A stretch of DNA of 64,000 nucleotides from Petaurus breviceps papuanus (taxonomy: Eukaryota > Chordata > Mammalia > Diprotodontia > Petauridae). Positions within the stretch are counted from its first letter, which is position 1. The number at the start of each line of letters is the position of its first letter. Shown piece after piece: positions 43,255 to 54,964 of the stretch. The stretch spans positions 63,286,191 through 63,350,190 of the forward strand of contig JAMXIF010000002.1 of NCBI GenBank assembly GCA_028583685.1, in the 5' to 3' direction. Made by a program: the position numbers and the translations under genes. The notes below the pieces were generated by a model. It was not told the DNA's origin. It did no database searches and was given only the letters and a program-made list of their open reading frames with translations.

Positions 43255-43462
43255 GATATCATTTATATGAAATTTAATAGCACTCTGAGGTAGGTACTAT
43301 TATTATTCCAATTTTACAGATGAGGAAATTGTATCAGATAATGAGGTTAAGTGACTTACCTTGATCACAAAACTAGTAAGTGTCTGTGGTAGTATCTGAA
43401 CTCATATTTGCTTACATATAAGTTGAATATTATTTCTACTATGCCACCTAGCTGCCCATCCA
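43255..43462 (-). repeat. MIR-type SINE
   Basis: 'ctctgaggtaggtactatta', 'caattttacagatgaggaaa', 'gaggttaagtgacttacctt', then 'tgccacctagctgccc' at the head. Minus strand. Confidence 0.8.
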
Positions 43463-43819
43463 AGTAGAAATATACATCAAAGAAATTTATTAATTTCCAG
43501 ACCAAATAGTACCTACTCATTCTAGAGTAATTCTTAACTAAAATTTCCCAGTCTCATTTGGAGCTATAATGCTTTCTAGGATATGAACCCTGTTATGTTA
43601 TGTTTAACACCTTCCTGGACCCAAAGCAAGAACAATCTCTACACCCAAGAAACCACTTTGATGATCTGGGAATTTACATTCACCTCCTAAATTAAGCTTC
43701 CTTACCCTCCTGGATTGATCTCAGAAGTTCATTCTGATAAATATCAGTCAATCAGGATGACTCCTGCATAAACATCAAGGTTCTAAGAACCCTCTGTATT
43801 TTAAAAATACAATTAAGAA

Positions 43820-44545
43820 AGAAAAAGCTTTTACAGTGGAGGAGAAGAGGGAGGAGATGAGAGGGAATTCGTGAACTTTACTCTCATTGGATTTGGCTTA
43901 AGGAGGGAATAACATCCACACTCAATTTGGTATGGAAATCTATCTTATTCTACAGGAAAGTAGGGGAGGAGACAAGAGAGGGGGATGATAGAAGAGAGTG
44001 CAGGTTGGAGGAGGGTATAATCAGAAACAAACACTTGAGGAAGGACAGGGTCAAAGGAGAAAATAGAATAAATGGGGTATGGGATAGGATGGAGGGAAAT
44101 ATAGTTAGTATTTCACAGCATGACTATTATAGAAGTGTTTTGCATGACTACACATGTATAACATATCAAATTGCTTGCCTTCTCAATAAGGGTGGGTGGG
44201 GAGGAAAGAAGGGAGAGAATTTGGAACTCAGACTTTTGAAAACTAATGTTAAAAATTGTTTTTACATGCAACTGGGGAATAAGATATACAGGCAAAGGGG
44301 TATAGAAATCTATCTTTCCCTATAGGAAAATAGAAGGGAAGGGGATAAAAGAAGGGGAGGGGAGCTATGATAGAAGGGAGTGCAGATTGGGGGGAAGGGG
44401 CAATCAGAATGCATGTCATCTTGAGGTGGGGGTAGGAGAGAAAAGGGGAGAAATTTTGGAAATCAAAATTTTGTAGAAGTGAAATGTTGAAAACTAAAAA
44501 TAAATTAATTAATAAAAAGATTTAAAAATAAAAAAAATACAGTGA
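43820..44545 (+). mobile_element. L1-type 3' UTR fragment resembling HAL1 3' UTR
   Basis: 'gagatgagagggaattcgtg', 'ctctcattggatttggctta', 'gggataggatggagggaaat', 'catgactacacatgtataac', 'caataagggtgggtggggag' and 'gaataagatatacaggcaaa' come in the order of the HAL1 3' UTRs in this window. Several blocks ('tgttttgcatgactacacat') instead match the L1 tail at 29.8 kb. It ends in an A-rich tail near 44540. It bridges the two element types. Confidence 0.75.
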
Positions 44546-44739
44546 ATAGCTAATTTCCTATGTTCCCGTGCAAATGGAAAAGGGACTATAAGCATAAGTC
44601 AAGCAAAAACAAAACAATAACAAACAACAGTAAAAGGTTACTACCAAACTTCACAAAAGGTATTCTTTTCTTTATGCCTCCATTAGTAGCTCTCCCTACC
44701 TCAAAAATATGCTGCCTACATTTACAATGATTAATAAAA

Positions 44740-45185
44740 TCAGTTAAATTCAAAATATAAGAACACTGCCCTTAAAGAGCTTGCAGCAGTACAACTTTTA
44801 AGGTCATTGATCTTAAAATATGGCTAGGGGCAGTTTGGAGCAAACTACTCTCTCTCTCTCTTTTTTTGTTTTGTTTTGTTCCTTCTTTCTCCTTGTCCAT
44901 TCCAATGGTTAAAATTCTTCTTTACAACTTGACTAATGTTTAATGTGAAGGGATTTGTAGGACCTATATTGAATTGCATGCTGCCATGGAGGTAGGGGAG
45001 AGGAGAGGGAGAGAGGAGAGAAAATTTGCAACTCAAGGGATTGTGTAACTGAATGTTGTAAACAAAAAGTTAATTAATTTAAAAATATGGCTAGGGTTTT
45101 AACATAGAGAAGTCATTCCAGGTGGAAGAAACAGTGTTAGCATAGGGCCAGAAATTATAGAACATGTTTATTTCATAGTGACTCT
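44740..45185 (-). repeat. L2-type LINE, split by an L1 tail
   Basis: 'aacactgcccttaaagagct' before the insertion and 'gagaagtcattccaggtgga' with 'agcatagggccagaaattat' after it are consecutive parts of the minus-strand L2 3' region. Confidence 0.6.
44830..45081 (+). mobile_element. 5'-truncated L1-type tail with 15-bp duplication
   Basis: 252 bp containing 'cttgactaatgtttaatgtg', 'gacctatattgaattgcatg', 'gagaggagagaaaatttgca' and an A-rich end. It is bounded by an exact 15-bp repeat, 'aaaatatggctaggg', at 44815-44829 and 45082-45096. This is a standard target-primed insertion into the L2. An exact 15-bp match suggests it is among the younger insertions here. Confidence 0.9.
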
Positions 45186-45189
45186 AATT

Positions 45190-46800
45190 AAAACTAAAAT
45201 GAATTAATTAGTTTAACTAGTTAAACTTTATCTAATTGATTAACTAACCATTTAACTCATTAATTTGACATGTTTGCCAGGATCATAAAACGAGGATAAA
45301 ATTTATATTTTAATGATACAGACTTGAGACTGTAACAAGTGAGTTGCAAATACTCCCTCTCCTCAGGGAGGATTAAATAAAATTTGTGAAATCTATTCCA
45401 TGAGTCAAGGCAGGAGTGACATCAAGAAAAAGTCCTCACATCATCATGGCAATAGCCCCAACCTCTGGTTCAGTTTCAAACATAAGCCACGTTAAACTAG
45501 TGCTATTGACAGGAACATAGCATTGTCACTTAACAACCAAGTGGCAAGTGCTCTTTTTTTTTGCACATTCATCTAATTAAATAAAGAAGAGATGAGGCCA
45601 GGCCAGTCAGTAAGCAAAATATACATATTCCCTCTTAACCACCCTTGCCTGACAGGACTCTGTAGGAAATAATGATCATCAGGTCATCATTAATTTCTGA
45701 GATCAACTAATAAGTGTTGAGAGGTAAACCTGTTGCAAGATTATCTCCTATTACACTTTAAATGTGACAAAACAAATGACCAAGAGACAACTACACCAGG
45801 TTTTTCTCATTTGATTCACTCTTGGTACATTTTATCTTTTTTTTTCTCAAGAAAAAGGAAAATATTTGCTATTTTTCCCCAACTCTAGACCAGTTTCACA
45901 TATGATTTGCATTTTCTAGAAGGTGAAATGTAAGCTGTCACTTGATTATTGTTTTGTTGTTGTCGTTTTTGTTCATTCATTTGTTTTTGTTTTTATTTTC
46001 CTGAGCAGCAAGTGGGAAGAAGGAAGCAAACCAGAAATTAAACTTAGTCTTACAAAAAGTGAAGGAATTAAGTATTATAAAGGTATATTATTGACTTACA
46101 TACTTTGGTCTTGGGGATCTTGCAAATATAGTCTGTTTCAATTTTTCTTAAAGATTACAAGGTCCCTTCTTGTACTCTAGTTACCTCCTTTAAGATATCT
46201 GTAGACACACACACATATCTAAAAGCTTTTCCTTTGGTTTTACTCTCTTTGTTCATAAAAAGATATGCACATGTAATATGGGTGCATGCATGTAACATAC
46301 AGATAACTATGTATGTATATACAAATAACAGTATTTCATAAAACCAAAAACTATTAGCACAGGCAAACCTTCTCAGGTCCTTTCCAGAATCAAGTTTTTC
46401 TTTCCTTTCCTCATTCTTTCAATGGAAAAATCCTTTCTGCCATACAAATTACCAAATTAAATTCTCCCTTTAATAATAAAGATTTGTTTCCACCAGAAAA
46501 CAAAGGTGAAAATAAGTCTTGACCTTATACCCAGGTTAAATTATTCTTCACATGTCAAAGAGCTCTGAGTAATATTATGTCTTACAAAGAGAAAACTTAA
46601 GGTTTGCTCATTAACTGAGTTCAGAGAGGTCTCCTCTAAGCACAGTTGAAAACACTATTAATTGCTGGCCTTTAGTTGTGCTAATTTTATAACAACAAAG
46701 TAGTAACATTTTCTTTATTCTTTTAACATCATTAAACATTAAAATAATCCGGTTAATCCTAATATTATCCAAGACATATGTGTGTTGAATTTTAAAAGCA
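45190..46800. other. No gene seen
   Basis: AT-rich single-copy sequence. A short CA tract is at 46206-46218. The open frames here have no recognised domain. Confidence 0.4.
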
Positions 46801-46804
46801 CAAT

Positions 46805-46935
46805 AGACCCAACTCAAGACTCCTGCAAGGCATTGAGAATATAAAGATGAAAAGTAGGACTCATATCCTGCCCTTAAAGAACTTAGAGTCTGGTAGAAGA
46901 ACAATAAATATATATTACTAACTGTAGGATAAGTC
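46805..46935 (-). repeat. L2-type LINE 3' end
   Basis: 'aggcattgagaatataaaga' and 'catatcctgcccttaaagaa' with 'cttagagtctgg' match the minus-strand L2 end. Confidence 0.6.
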
Positions 46936-47129
46936 AATCTGTGATTAGCATACAGCAGGAAAAAAAAAGAGAATGACAGATTCCTTTCTAGTTGTAGCTG
47001 TGAATTAGAGATTTCACGGGCACCCAAACTAAATCTGGAAGGAGGGACAGAATTTTATCAGGTGATAATACTGAGGGAACTGGGATCAGGTGCAAAAATT
47101 ATTTTTTAATAAGAGGCAAATGTCTTTAT

Positions 47130-47545
47130 AATCATGTGGAGGATGGGTTGGAAAGGGGAGACAACTGATAAAGCAGAAAATGTATTAATCTAGGTTAGAG
47201 GTAATGAAAGTCTGAACTACGTTGGTTACAGTGGAAGGAGAAAAGAAGGAGAAATGGAGGGAATATTGTTGCACTAAAATTTAGGATTTTGCAATTGATA
47301 GAATCTCCACACACAACTTTCCCTTTTAAATTCAAAGATAACACCAATGTTTTGAGTATGGGAAATACGGAGAATAGAAATATCAGAAACAGATATTGAG
47401 GATTTCTGTGAGGGACAACTTTTCAGGGAGAATGGAGAAGTGATGAGTTTAATTTTAGATGTCATAAGTTTGAGATACACAGATAAAGGCATCTAGTAGG
47501 CAGTTTGAAGTGTGGAAACAGAGCTCAGTGGAGAGGTAGGTTGGG
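47130..47545 (-). repeat. L2-type LINE
   Basis: 'gtcataagtttgagatacac', 'gcatctagtaggcagtttga', 'gtgtggaaacagagctcagt' are the reverse complement of the L2 stretch that is seen on the plus strand at about 47.86 kb ('gatgtcccatagatgtctca'). Confidence 0.6.
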
Positions 47546-47689
47546 ACTGATGATATTCACCTTCATTTGGACACAAATAGACTATACCCCAATATTTGTT
47601 TGATCTTGGGCACTCTTCTCTTTTTGCATTCTCTGTTTTTTTTCTTGCTCTGTAATCAGCTCACAGATTTCACTCATCATCTCCAGGCA

Positions 47690-47810
47690 GATAACTTGCA
47701 TATAGAAAAAAATAGATATTACATATCTATAGATAGATGTATATATATACATGCATGTATATCTAGCTATATATGTGTATATGTATGTGTGTGTATGTAT
47801 GTATAGAAAC
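47690..47810. repeat. TA/TG microsatellite
   Basis: 'tatatatacatgcatgtata' to 'gtatgtgtgtgtatgtatgt' tracts between two oppositely oriented L2 pieces. Confidence 0.85.
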
Positions 47811-47824
47811 AGACACTCCTAATA

Positions 47825-48655
47825 TTTCTCTTGAACTCCAGTTCTGGTATTGCCAACTGCTTATTAGGCATTTAGACTTGATGTCCCATAGATGTCTCAA
47901 ACTCGACATGTTCAAAACAGAACTTATCTTCACAACCCAGATGTCTTTCAAACTTCTCTATTTCTGTCAACAATCCCACCATCTTTTTTTTTTTTACTGG
48001 GGTTTGCAGCTTTGGTATAACCCTCAACTCTTCACTCCCCTATGCTGCATATAAAAACCAGTTGTCAAGATCACTCCAGATCCACAACACCTCTCATATC
48101 TACACCCTTGTCTTTCCTCACATACACTCCACCTTATTCCTTCTTACTCTCATTACTTTGTGCTGAGACTATTGCAATAGCCCTCCCTGTTTCATTTTTC
48201 TCCCTTATGCAATATATTCTTAACACAGCAGCAAACTGATTTTCCAAATCACAAATCTGCCCATGCTACTCTCAATGTTCCAGAAGCTCCTTATTGTCTC
48301 TAGGACTGATTTCAAACTCTTCTCCTTGACATCTAAAGACCTTAGCAGCCTGACTACAACCCGACCTTTCTCACATTATTATGCATCATTCACTTTCAAG
48401 AACTCTTCAATTCAAACCAAGCGTTCCTCTTGCTCTTTTCTTTACACAGTACCCTTTGTCTTTCATCTTCAAGACTCTCTATCAGTCATCCCCTATAACT
48501 ACAATGCATTTGCCCCTCAACTCTGCCTTAAAGAAACCCTTGTTTTCTGGCTCAGCTCAAGCATCACTTTCTACAGGAAGCCTTTCCTGATTATGCCAGT
48601 TTATAGTGCCTCTCTTCTCAAACCCTCACCCCCAATTCTTTTGTATTTCTGTGTA
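47825..48655 (+). repeat. L2-type LINE, 3' half
   Basis: 'gatgtcccatagatgtctca', 'aactcgacatgttcaaaaca', 'gctgagactattgcaatagc', 'acacagcagcaaactgattt', 'agaagctccttattgtctct', 'ctacaggaagcctttcctga' keep the L2 order. The 131-codon frame across it is an accident of the decayed element. Confidence 0.8.
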
Positions 48656-48745
48656 TAAATATGTATGCATACACGTATGTGTATGTCTGTATCTGTATAT
48701 AGAGATACATATGTGTATAGATACATATAAATATGTTTGTATGTA
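48656..48745. repeat. TATG/TA simple repeat
   Basis: 'gtatgcatacacgtatgtgt' and 'atagatacatataaatatgt' tracts. Confidence 0.8.
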
Positions 48746-48749
48746 TATC

Positions 48750-48960
48750 TTGGTATAGTGGATAGATAGCTCACCTCAGAGGAGGGACCTGAATTCAAGT
48801 TTCATTTCTGAAATATACTGACCAGGTGGTTTTGGGAAAGTTGCTTAACTTTACAGTGTTTATGGCAGCTCTCTGAGATTATATGAGCCTACCTGTCAAT
48901 CCAGTATTCGTTAGAGGTACTACATTATGAAATGGCTTACTATAAAAGACATTAGATTTT
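48750..48960 (+). repeat. THER1/MIR3-like SINE
   Basis: 'ttggtatagtggatagatag', 'gggacctgaattcaagtttc', 'gcagctctctgagattatat'. Same type as 6750-6960. Confidence 0.65.
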
Positions 48961-49059
48961 GGAACAGATTAGAAAAGCAAACTAGATAATTTCTCTTGCT
49001 ATTAGAAAAAAGTGAAATAATTTGGGGATATTCTCTTGTAGCAAGAACAACATTAAATC

Positions 49060-49275
49060 TAGAACCAATAGACTGTTAATAAAATCTAATTTACCTTACT
49101 CTGACACTGACCACAGGCAAGTCGTATAGAATCTATGAGTTTTAAGTTTCCTTGTTCATAAAATGGAAGTAAAAATAATTTCACAGCTTAGATCTCACAG
49201 AATTCTGAAAATTAGATGAAATAATGAATACAACAATGTCTAAAGGTCCATGGTATTATATAAGTTTGAATAATT
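49060..49275 (+). repeat. MIR-type SINE, decayed
   Basis: 'cactgaccacaggcaagtcg', 'aagtttccttgttcataaaa' and 'taaaggtccatggtattata'. Confidence 0.5.
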
Positions 49276-49494
49276 TTATTGTCATGTATGGTGGCAGAGG
49301 AATGGACTCGATGAAATTGTAAGGTCTCCTCCATCGTTGTGATTGTATGATTTTATGGTGAGTGCAGGTTTGAACTTCAAGAAGCAGAAAAAATCAATTA
49401 TATTTAAAAATATTTTTAACTTAACCATCATTGTTTCTCCTCAATTTTTGAACAGAAAGATGTATGCAGATTTATACAAGAGTATAAATGTTGG

Positions 49495-49645
49495 AACCCA
49501 TGCTGGGTTCTAGTCCTGATTCTCCAGCCACTAAGTTGTTGTATAACCATTGTTAAGTCATTTGACTTTTTCAAAACTCATTTACTCATCTATTAATGGG
49601 GAAAAAAGTTATTTGAGTCATCTTCCAATTCTAAAATCAACTAGT
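49495..49645 (+). repeat. THER1/MIR-type SINE, decayed
   Basis: 'gttctagtcctgattctcca', 'cattgttaagtcatttgact', 'cttccaattctaaaatcaac'. Confidence 0.45.
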
Positions 49646-49769
49646 CACTTCTGAGTCATTAAAGTAATATATCATATATAATTAAAGTCTTGAAACATAT
49701 TAATTATAAAAGAATAAACTTTACTTTGAAGAAAGAGGATTTGGAGCAAGGAAAGTTGAAAATCAGGAG

Positions 49770-50025
49770 TTAGGTGGTGAGTGGGTAGAGTGCCCAGTCA
49801 GGAATCAGGAAGAAACATGATCCTGAATTTAAATCTGACCTCAAAGTTTTATTATATGTGTGACACTGGAAAACTTAATCCTATTTGTCTCAATTTTTTT
49901 TTCATCTGTAATATGAGCTAGAGAAAGAAATGTCACACTACTACAGTATCTCTGCCAAGAAAACCCTAAATGCGATCACAGAGAGCTGGATATGACTAAA
50001 AAACAATTGAACAACAAACTGAAAA
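49770..50025 (+). repeat. MAR1-type tRNA-SINE
   Basis: 'taggtggtgagtgggtagag', 'cctgaatttaaatctgacct', 'tatctctgccaagaaaaccc', 'cagagagctggatatgacta'. It is complete but diverged. Confidence 0.85.
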
Positions 50026-50840
50026 CCAACAAATCAAGGCCTGTATTTAGTACCAGGAAAGAGCTGTAAAGTAGGAATCAATTTGACTTACTTGAGAGGA
50101 AAAAAACAAAACAGCAACACCAATTTGCCAGAGTTGAAATCAAAGTAAGATTAATATGAGGGAAGTCTTGAGGAAAATCTTCAGAACTGTAAGAACACTT
50201 AGGCAATAGAATATGCCTGAGGGGGTAGCTTAGTGATCCAAGCATCAGGTAAAAAAATGCATAATCTTTAGGAAACCACACATTCAAATCCCAAAGGGAT
50301 TGACTCAACTCTTCATCCCTTTGACTATACTAAAGTAGATCCCTTCAGCTAGTAGTGTAAAGTTTCCTTCTTCAACCACATTATTAAAAGCCAAGATCAT
50401 TGCTGCCCAGAACGGCTATTAACAATCCCATTCTTAGCCTGGTTTCCTTCAGAAGGAAGACTTTAAAAATGAGCCTGTCTGTGTGTCTGAATTTCCTTCA
50501 CTTGTCTACCATTTGTCAGATCATTTTCAAATACATTTGGCAAGAGAATGGAGACCTTGAGCCTTACACTTAGGTAGTGAGTTGATGTCATGTAATATTC
50601 TGCCCCTCACCCCCAATCATGTATTATTTTGTCTGTATAGGAGGAGGGGTAGTCATCAAAAAATTTACTACAAATTCCCTATCTGGGAAAGCATCCTTGG
50701 AAATATTGTCATTAAAGTCCTGGAAAACCCCAAAGATAGAAATAAAGGAAATAAGATCACTTTAATAGAATTTACAAGAAGTTATGTGTATATATATGTA
50801 TATATATATGTTAATCTATACCTTTTCAAAATGGATGCTT
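50026..50840. other. No gene seen
   Basis: Single-copy sequence with a short TA/TG tract at 50788-50812. Nothing recognised. Confidence 0.4.
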
Positions 50841-50844
50841 CATA

Positions 50845-51245
50845 GAAATTTCAAACTTGCCATGCCCAGAAAAAACTCATTGTTTTTATTCCCCAAACCG
50901 ATCCTTCTTTTTAAACTCCCATATTTCTGCAGAAGTCATTACAATTCTTCTGGTGTCCCAGGTTTTCAACTTGGGTTATTTTCTTTAACTAATAACTATC
51001 CACATGTCCAATCATTTATAAATTTTGTCATTTATAGTTCTACATCTTGCATCTATCCCCTCTCCACCATGCACACAACTACCATGTAAATCTTCATTAC
51101 CTCTAACCTGGGCTATTGTAATATCCTCCCAATTCATTCTTCAGCCTCAATTTCCTTGTCACTCATCTCCATCCATAAAAATTTGAAAGTGATTTTCCTA
51201 AAGTGAAAGTTTGAACATTCCATCCCCCTTTTGAACGAAGTCTAA
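50845..51245 (+). repeat. L2-type LINE
   Basis: 'tttcaaacttgccatgccca', 'cattacctctaacctgggct', 'attgtaatatcctcccaatt', 'gtgattttcctaaagtgaaa' follow the L2 order. Confidence 0.65.
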
Positions 51246-51289
51246 TGTCTGCAATGTTGGAATGGAATGTCTCCTCTTCCCACAGGTGG

Positions 51290-51720
51290 CTGGAGATGAG
51301 GCAGGAGGCATTAGGCCACGATGGAAGGCTTCTCTTTACATCACAGGTTGGAGATTAGGTAGGAGATAAAAGTTTCAATATGGAAGGTGCTAGCCTCTCA
51401 TATTACCTAGAGAGAGGCTAGGGGCAAGGTAGGCTTAGGTTTAGGGAAGAAGGAAGTGAATTCTATTTGGGGAAAACTAGATTTGAGATATCTATGGGAG
51501 GTATCTAAGAGGAAACGATTGGTAAAGGTCTATTACTAAAATGAGACATAAGGGAAAATAGGCAGATTTGGGAGTCATCAACATAGAGATCATACTTGAA
51601 GATTTTTGAAAAATGGGGGAGATCTATTTATGTTTGTGTGATCAGATAAGAGACTAAATAGATACTACCTATAGGTAGTGATGGTAAGTAGATAGGGAGA
51701 AATTGACTATGAGAGAAGAA
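51290..51720 (-). repeat. L2-type LINE
   Basis: 'gatttgagatatctatggga' and 'tttgggagtcatcaacatag' are the minus-strand L2 stretch. It lies back to back with the plus-strand piece just before it. Confidence 0.5.
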
Positions 51721-52105
51721 ATGATCAAAATGAAAAACAAAACAAGGAAGTGAGTGAATGGAATCAAGGGCACACAAAGCGGTATTATCTGTTGAGAAAA
51801 ATGACCACTTCTTCCTCAGAAACTACAATAAATGGAGAGACAATTGGAGATAACGTAAAGGAGGTTTTGAGTTATGGAATAGGGAAAAAGAAGTGCTTAG
51901 TTCACATATTATCTGTGAAATAGTAGGTGATTCCTTTTGCTAAGATGAAGCAGGGAATCCAGCTTAGAGCCTGGGTGATATAGAGGGCAAAATTGTCCTC
52001 TCAGAAAATAATGTCATGTAATGCTTGGTGACTCAGAACACAGAAGGTATCACACTATCATTAATATAGACTCCCTTTTATCAATCAATAATTTCATTCT
52101 AAAAA
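51721..52105. other. No gene seen
   Basis: Nothing recognised; it may be further decayed L2. Confidence 0.35.
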
Positions 52106-52109
52106 TGCT

Positions 52110-52265
52110 ATGATATGAAGGACCTTTCAGAAATTTTGCCCAAGCCTTTCACTTTATTTATGAGGAAAACGAAAACCAGAGGGGGGGTTAAATAACTCAT
52201 ATAAGGCCATATACATTAATAGTCAATAAGTCTAAAATCCATATTTTTTACATTTGAAATGCCAC
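52110..52265 (-). repeat. MIR-type SINE
   Basis: 'gatatgaaggacctttcaga', 'gaggaaaacgaaaaccagag', 'ggttaaataactcatataag' on the minus strand. Confidence 0.55.
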
Positions 52266-52269
52266 ATTT

Positions 52270-53690
52270 GACCCCATACTCTTTTTTTCTCCCAACTCCT
52301 ATATGGAAAGTCCTATTAAATTCTTCTTTGTAATTATCCTCACATCTTAACTTTATCTTTGACTCTTCATGTGGTAGTTGTGATGACAAAATAAGATGGA
52401 GCATGTAAAATGATTTGCAAATCTTAAAGCAATATATAAATGTATTTGTTGTTGCTGTTGCTTTTTCAATTGGATCCATAAATTAATTTGGGGATAGATT
52501 ATTTTGGCTCATGACTCCAGCCCATTTTTTCTCCAAGCATAACAAAAATCAGTTTTTTTTTAATATTCCCCAAAGGGATCTTTACATCCCCTGAAAGCAC
52601 TTGAAGTAACAAGACATTGAATATAAGTCAGGTTTTATTTAATATGACAGAAAACACAAATGAGTCATACATGAGATCAAATGCAGTCAAGACAATTCTC
52701 CCCTGTTGAGTTCCAGCTCTCTCAGAGATTTATATAATCTTTCCAATGGTGTTCCCTTGTAGCTGGAAAGAAATTGGAGTTGCTAAGTAGTCTAGCAACC
52801 CTTCTTTTTGGTGGTCCCCACTTTTTCTCAAGACCTACTCTGTATACAGAACTCAGAGTTCCATGGTAGCAATGAGTGTTGGTTGATCTTCCACACTATG
52901 GTTCTCTAAAGTTCCAATCCTTCAGAATTCTGCAGGTGCAACCTGTGGTCCTTTCTCAAGGACCAAGTAATATGACTTCTCTTACTTTCTCTCACTGAGG
53001 CTATATTTCTCTCTTTCTCCTTTATTTCATCTCTGGCATCTTTCTTTGGGTATTGTGTGGATGAGTTAAAGTCTCACTAATTCATAACCTATATGTCTCT
53101 AAACTCCTTGTTTCTCCATATTAGTCCTGTTTGATGCACGATGATTCCTTGGAAGGTCCATGTGGTTGCCCAGGCATCTTTCTAAGAAATAAAATGCATC
53201 TTTTATCTGATTTTGTTTTTACATTTCTCAAACTTCCCTGTGTAAATATGGCATCCCTTTCAAAGACAGAAACTAAAGGCATAGCTCAGCTGTGTGAATT
53301 AAGCCATAACTTTAAGTCAGTGACAGAACAAGGTCTGACTGTCTACAGATAGTTCATTTAGGAATAACTCCCACATCAACATGTCTTTTCCTGTCTCTCA
53401 GAATATAATCCATTTCGTTTTTTACATTTTTATTTGGTGTTCAGTACATCTGGAGCCTACTAATTCTCTTTGTGAAGAAAGTGCTCAAGATATAAAGGCA
53501 TGTGGCTTCTATGTAAATTATGCATATTGGACAATTCTTGTTCTTCCTGAAGCAAACTTTCTCATGTTTCTCTCTACCTTCACAATTTCCCATGTTTGCA
53601 TAGAAGGCAATAAAGACTGGAATTTATGGTAAACAATAGTGGACAAACTAAAATTATTCTATAACTTGTGTTTGAATATTAGTTCTTATA
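52270..53690. other. No gene seen; one LTR-like stretch possible
   Basis: At 52590-53150 the minus strand has AATAAA-type sequence ('attaaataaaacctgact') and the composition of an LTR, but I could not define ends or a duplication. The rest is unassigned. The 73- and 83-codon open frames have no recognised domain. Confidence 0.3.
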
Positions 53691-53999
53691 CTTAATACTT
53701 CTAGAAGCTCTCTCTCACTTACTCCTAGTATCAAATATAATTTGCTCTTTTGAGCATTTAAATTTCTTTACTACCTAGTCCTTTTCTGTCTGTTTTCTGA
53801 CACATTAAGTCCTCTTTATGTGGTGAATTCTTCCAAGAGATTTGGTCTACTTGCATTCTCTTGTGCAATTCTGTGCATTTCACCTATCTCTGTGCATTTG
53901 TCATCTCTCTCCCCTAGGCTTGGCATATTTTTTCTCCTTACCTTCACTGTTTGGTATGTTTTTTGTATATACAAATTGACATACAGGCTTTTTTCTGTA

Positions 54000-54070
54000 T
54001 TAGAATGCAAGTTCCTTGAAAGCAGGATTTGTATCAAAAGTTTTAATTGTATCCTCAATTGTTAGAATAG
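54000..54070 (+). repeat. L2-type 3' end
   Basis: 'gaatgcaagttccttgaaag' and 'caggatttgtatcaaaagtt' with 'ttaattgtatcctcaattgt' resemble the L2 end. Confidence 0.5.
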
Positions 54071-54354
54071 TATATTTAAAAAAAATTATTGTAGATATAT
54101 GTGTGACCTTAGGCAAATCTCTTTACTTAAGTCTTCTCATCTGTAAATATGAGGTGTCCACCTACTCAAAATAATGTAACTTTATGAGCCCTTTGAATCA
54201 ACCAGGTTAGACTATGTGTTGTCACTCCAAATCTTGTTTATTCATATTTTGTACTTTTACTCAGGTTGCTTTTTTTTCCATATGAACTTGTTTATTCTCT
54301 TCCTGTGGATATCATAGTCATACAAAACATCTTACTCAAATATTCATTCCCCTT

Positions 54355-54765
54355 TTAAGCCTTACCTGATCATGCCAGTTCATAATACCTTCTTCCCTCC
54401 TCAAAATTGCTATAGTTCTTATTGTTCATGTTACTTGTATTTTTGCTGTTGTTAACTTTAAAGGGTATATATCTTGTTTTTTGCAATGACACTATGTGAT
54501 TCTAGGTCCCTTAAGGGTAGGATGTGTGAGGGGCAGCCAGGTGGCACAGTGAGTAAGAGCGCTGGCAGTGTCGGGAGACCTGGAATGGGTTCTGGCCTCC
54601 AATACTCGGCACCCACACAAAAATAATAATAACTGGCTGTGTAACCTTGAGCAAGTTACTTAACACCAATTGCTTAAAAAAAAAGGTAGGATTTCTGTCT
54701 TCTCTATTGCCCTGCATATAGTAGGTATTCAATAAATGCTTATTAAATAAATGAATGAAGTTCAA
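54355..54765 (+). repeat. L2-type LINE 3' end, split by a SINE
   Basis: 'cttacctgatcatgccagtt', 'gattctaggtcccttaaggg' before the SINE, then 'ttctctattgccctgcatat', 'agtaggtattcaataaatgc' after it. Confidence 0.75.
54529..54684 (+). repeat. WSINE1-like SINE monomer
   Basis: 'ggggcagccaggtggcacag', 'tgagtaagagcgctggcagt', 'aactggctgtgtaaccttga', 'cttaacaccaattgcttaaa' and an A tail. The 13-bp repeats 'ggtaggatgtgtg' (54516-54528) and 'ggtaggatttctg' (54685-54697) flank it. Its 'aataactggc' region is of the right-monomer type of the dimers. Confidence 0.88.
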
Positions 54766-54951
54766 TTTATAGTATACACATAAACACACACATATGCATG
54801 TGCACACACACACATATTGAATGGGTTGTTTTCTCCATGCTGTTGCAGATACATTGTGAGGTGTTTGAAATAATCATGATTATGTAAATAGAGCTTGAGC
54901 CCACATTACAGTGAAAAGTCCATTATAGACAATTGAAGGCCTTTGAATCAA

Positions 54952-54964
54952 AGAGCCAACATTC
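54952..54964. repeat. 13-bp target-site duplication of HAL1 copy 4
   Basis: 'agagccaacattc' here and 'agagccaacgttc' at 57804-57816; one mismatch. Confidence 0.9.

Noticed and set aside
46611-47027. 138-codon frame on the minus strand as a gene
   Set aside because: It spans a minus-strand L2 end, has low-complexity hydrophobic content and no recognisable domain or splice context.
47825-48658. 131-codon frame as a host exon
   Set aside because: It lies in an L2 3' region recognised by its order of conserved words.
52590-53150. A further solo LTR on the minus strand
   Set aside because: Only an AATAAA-like word and composition support it; no ends or duplication found, so it is recorded as unassigned.
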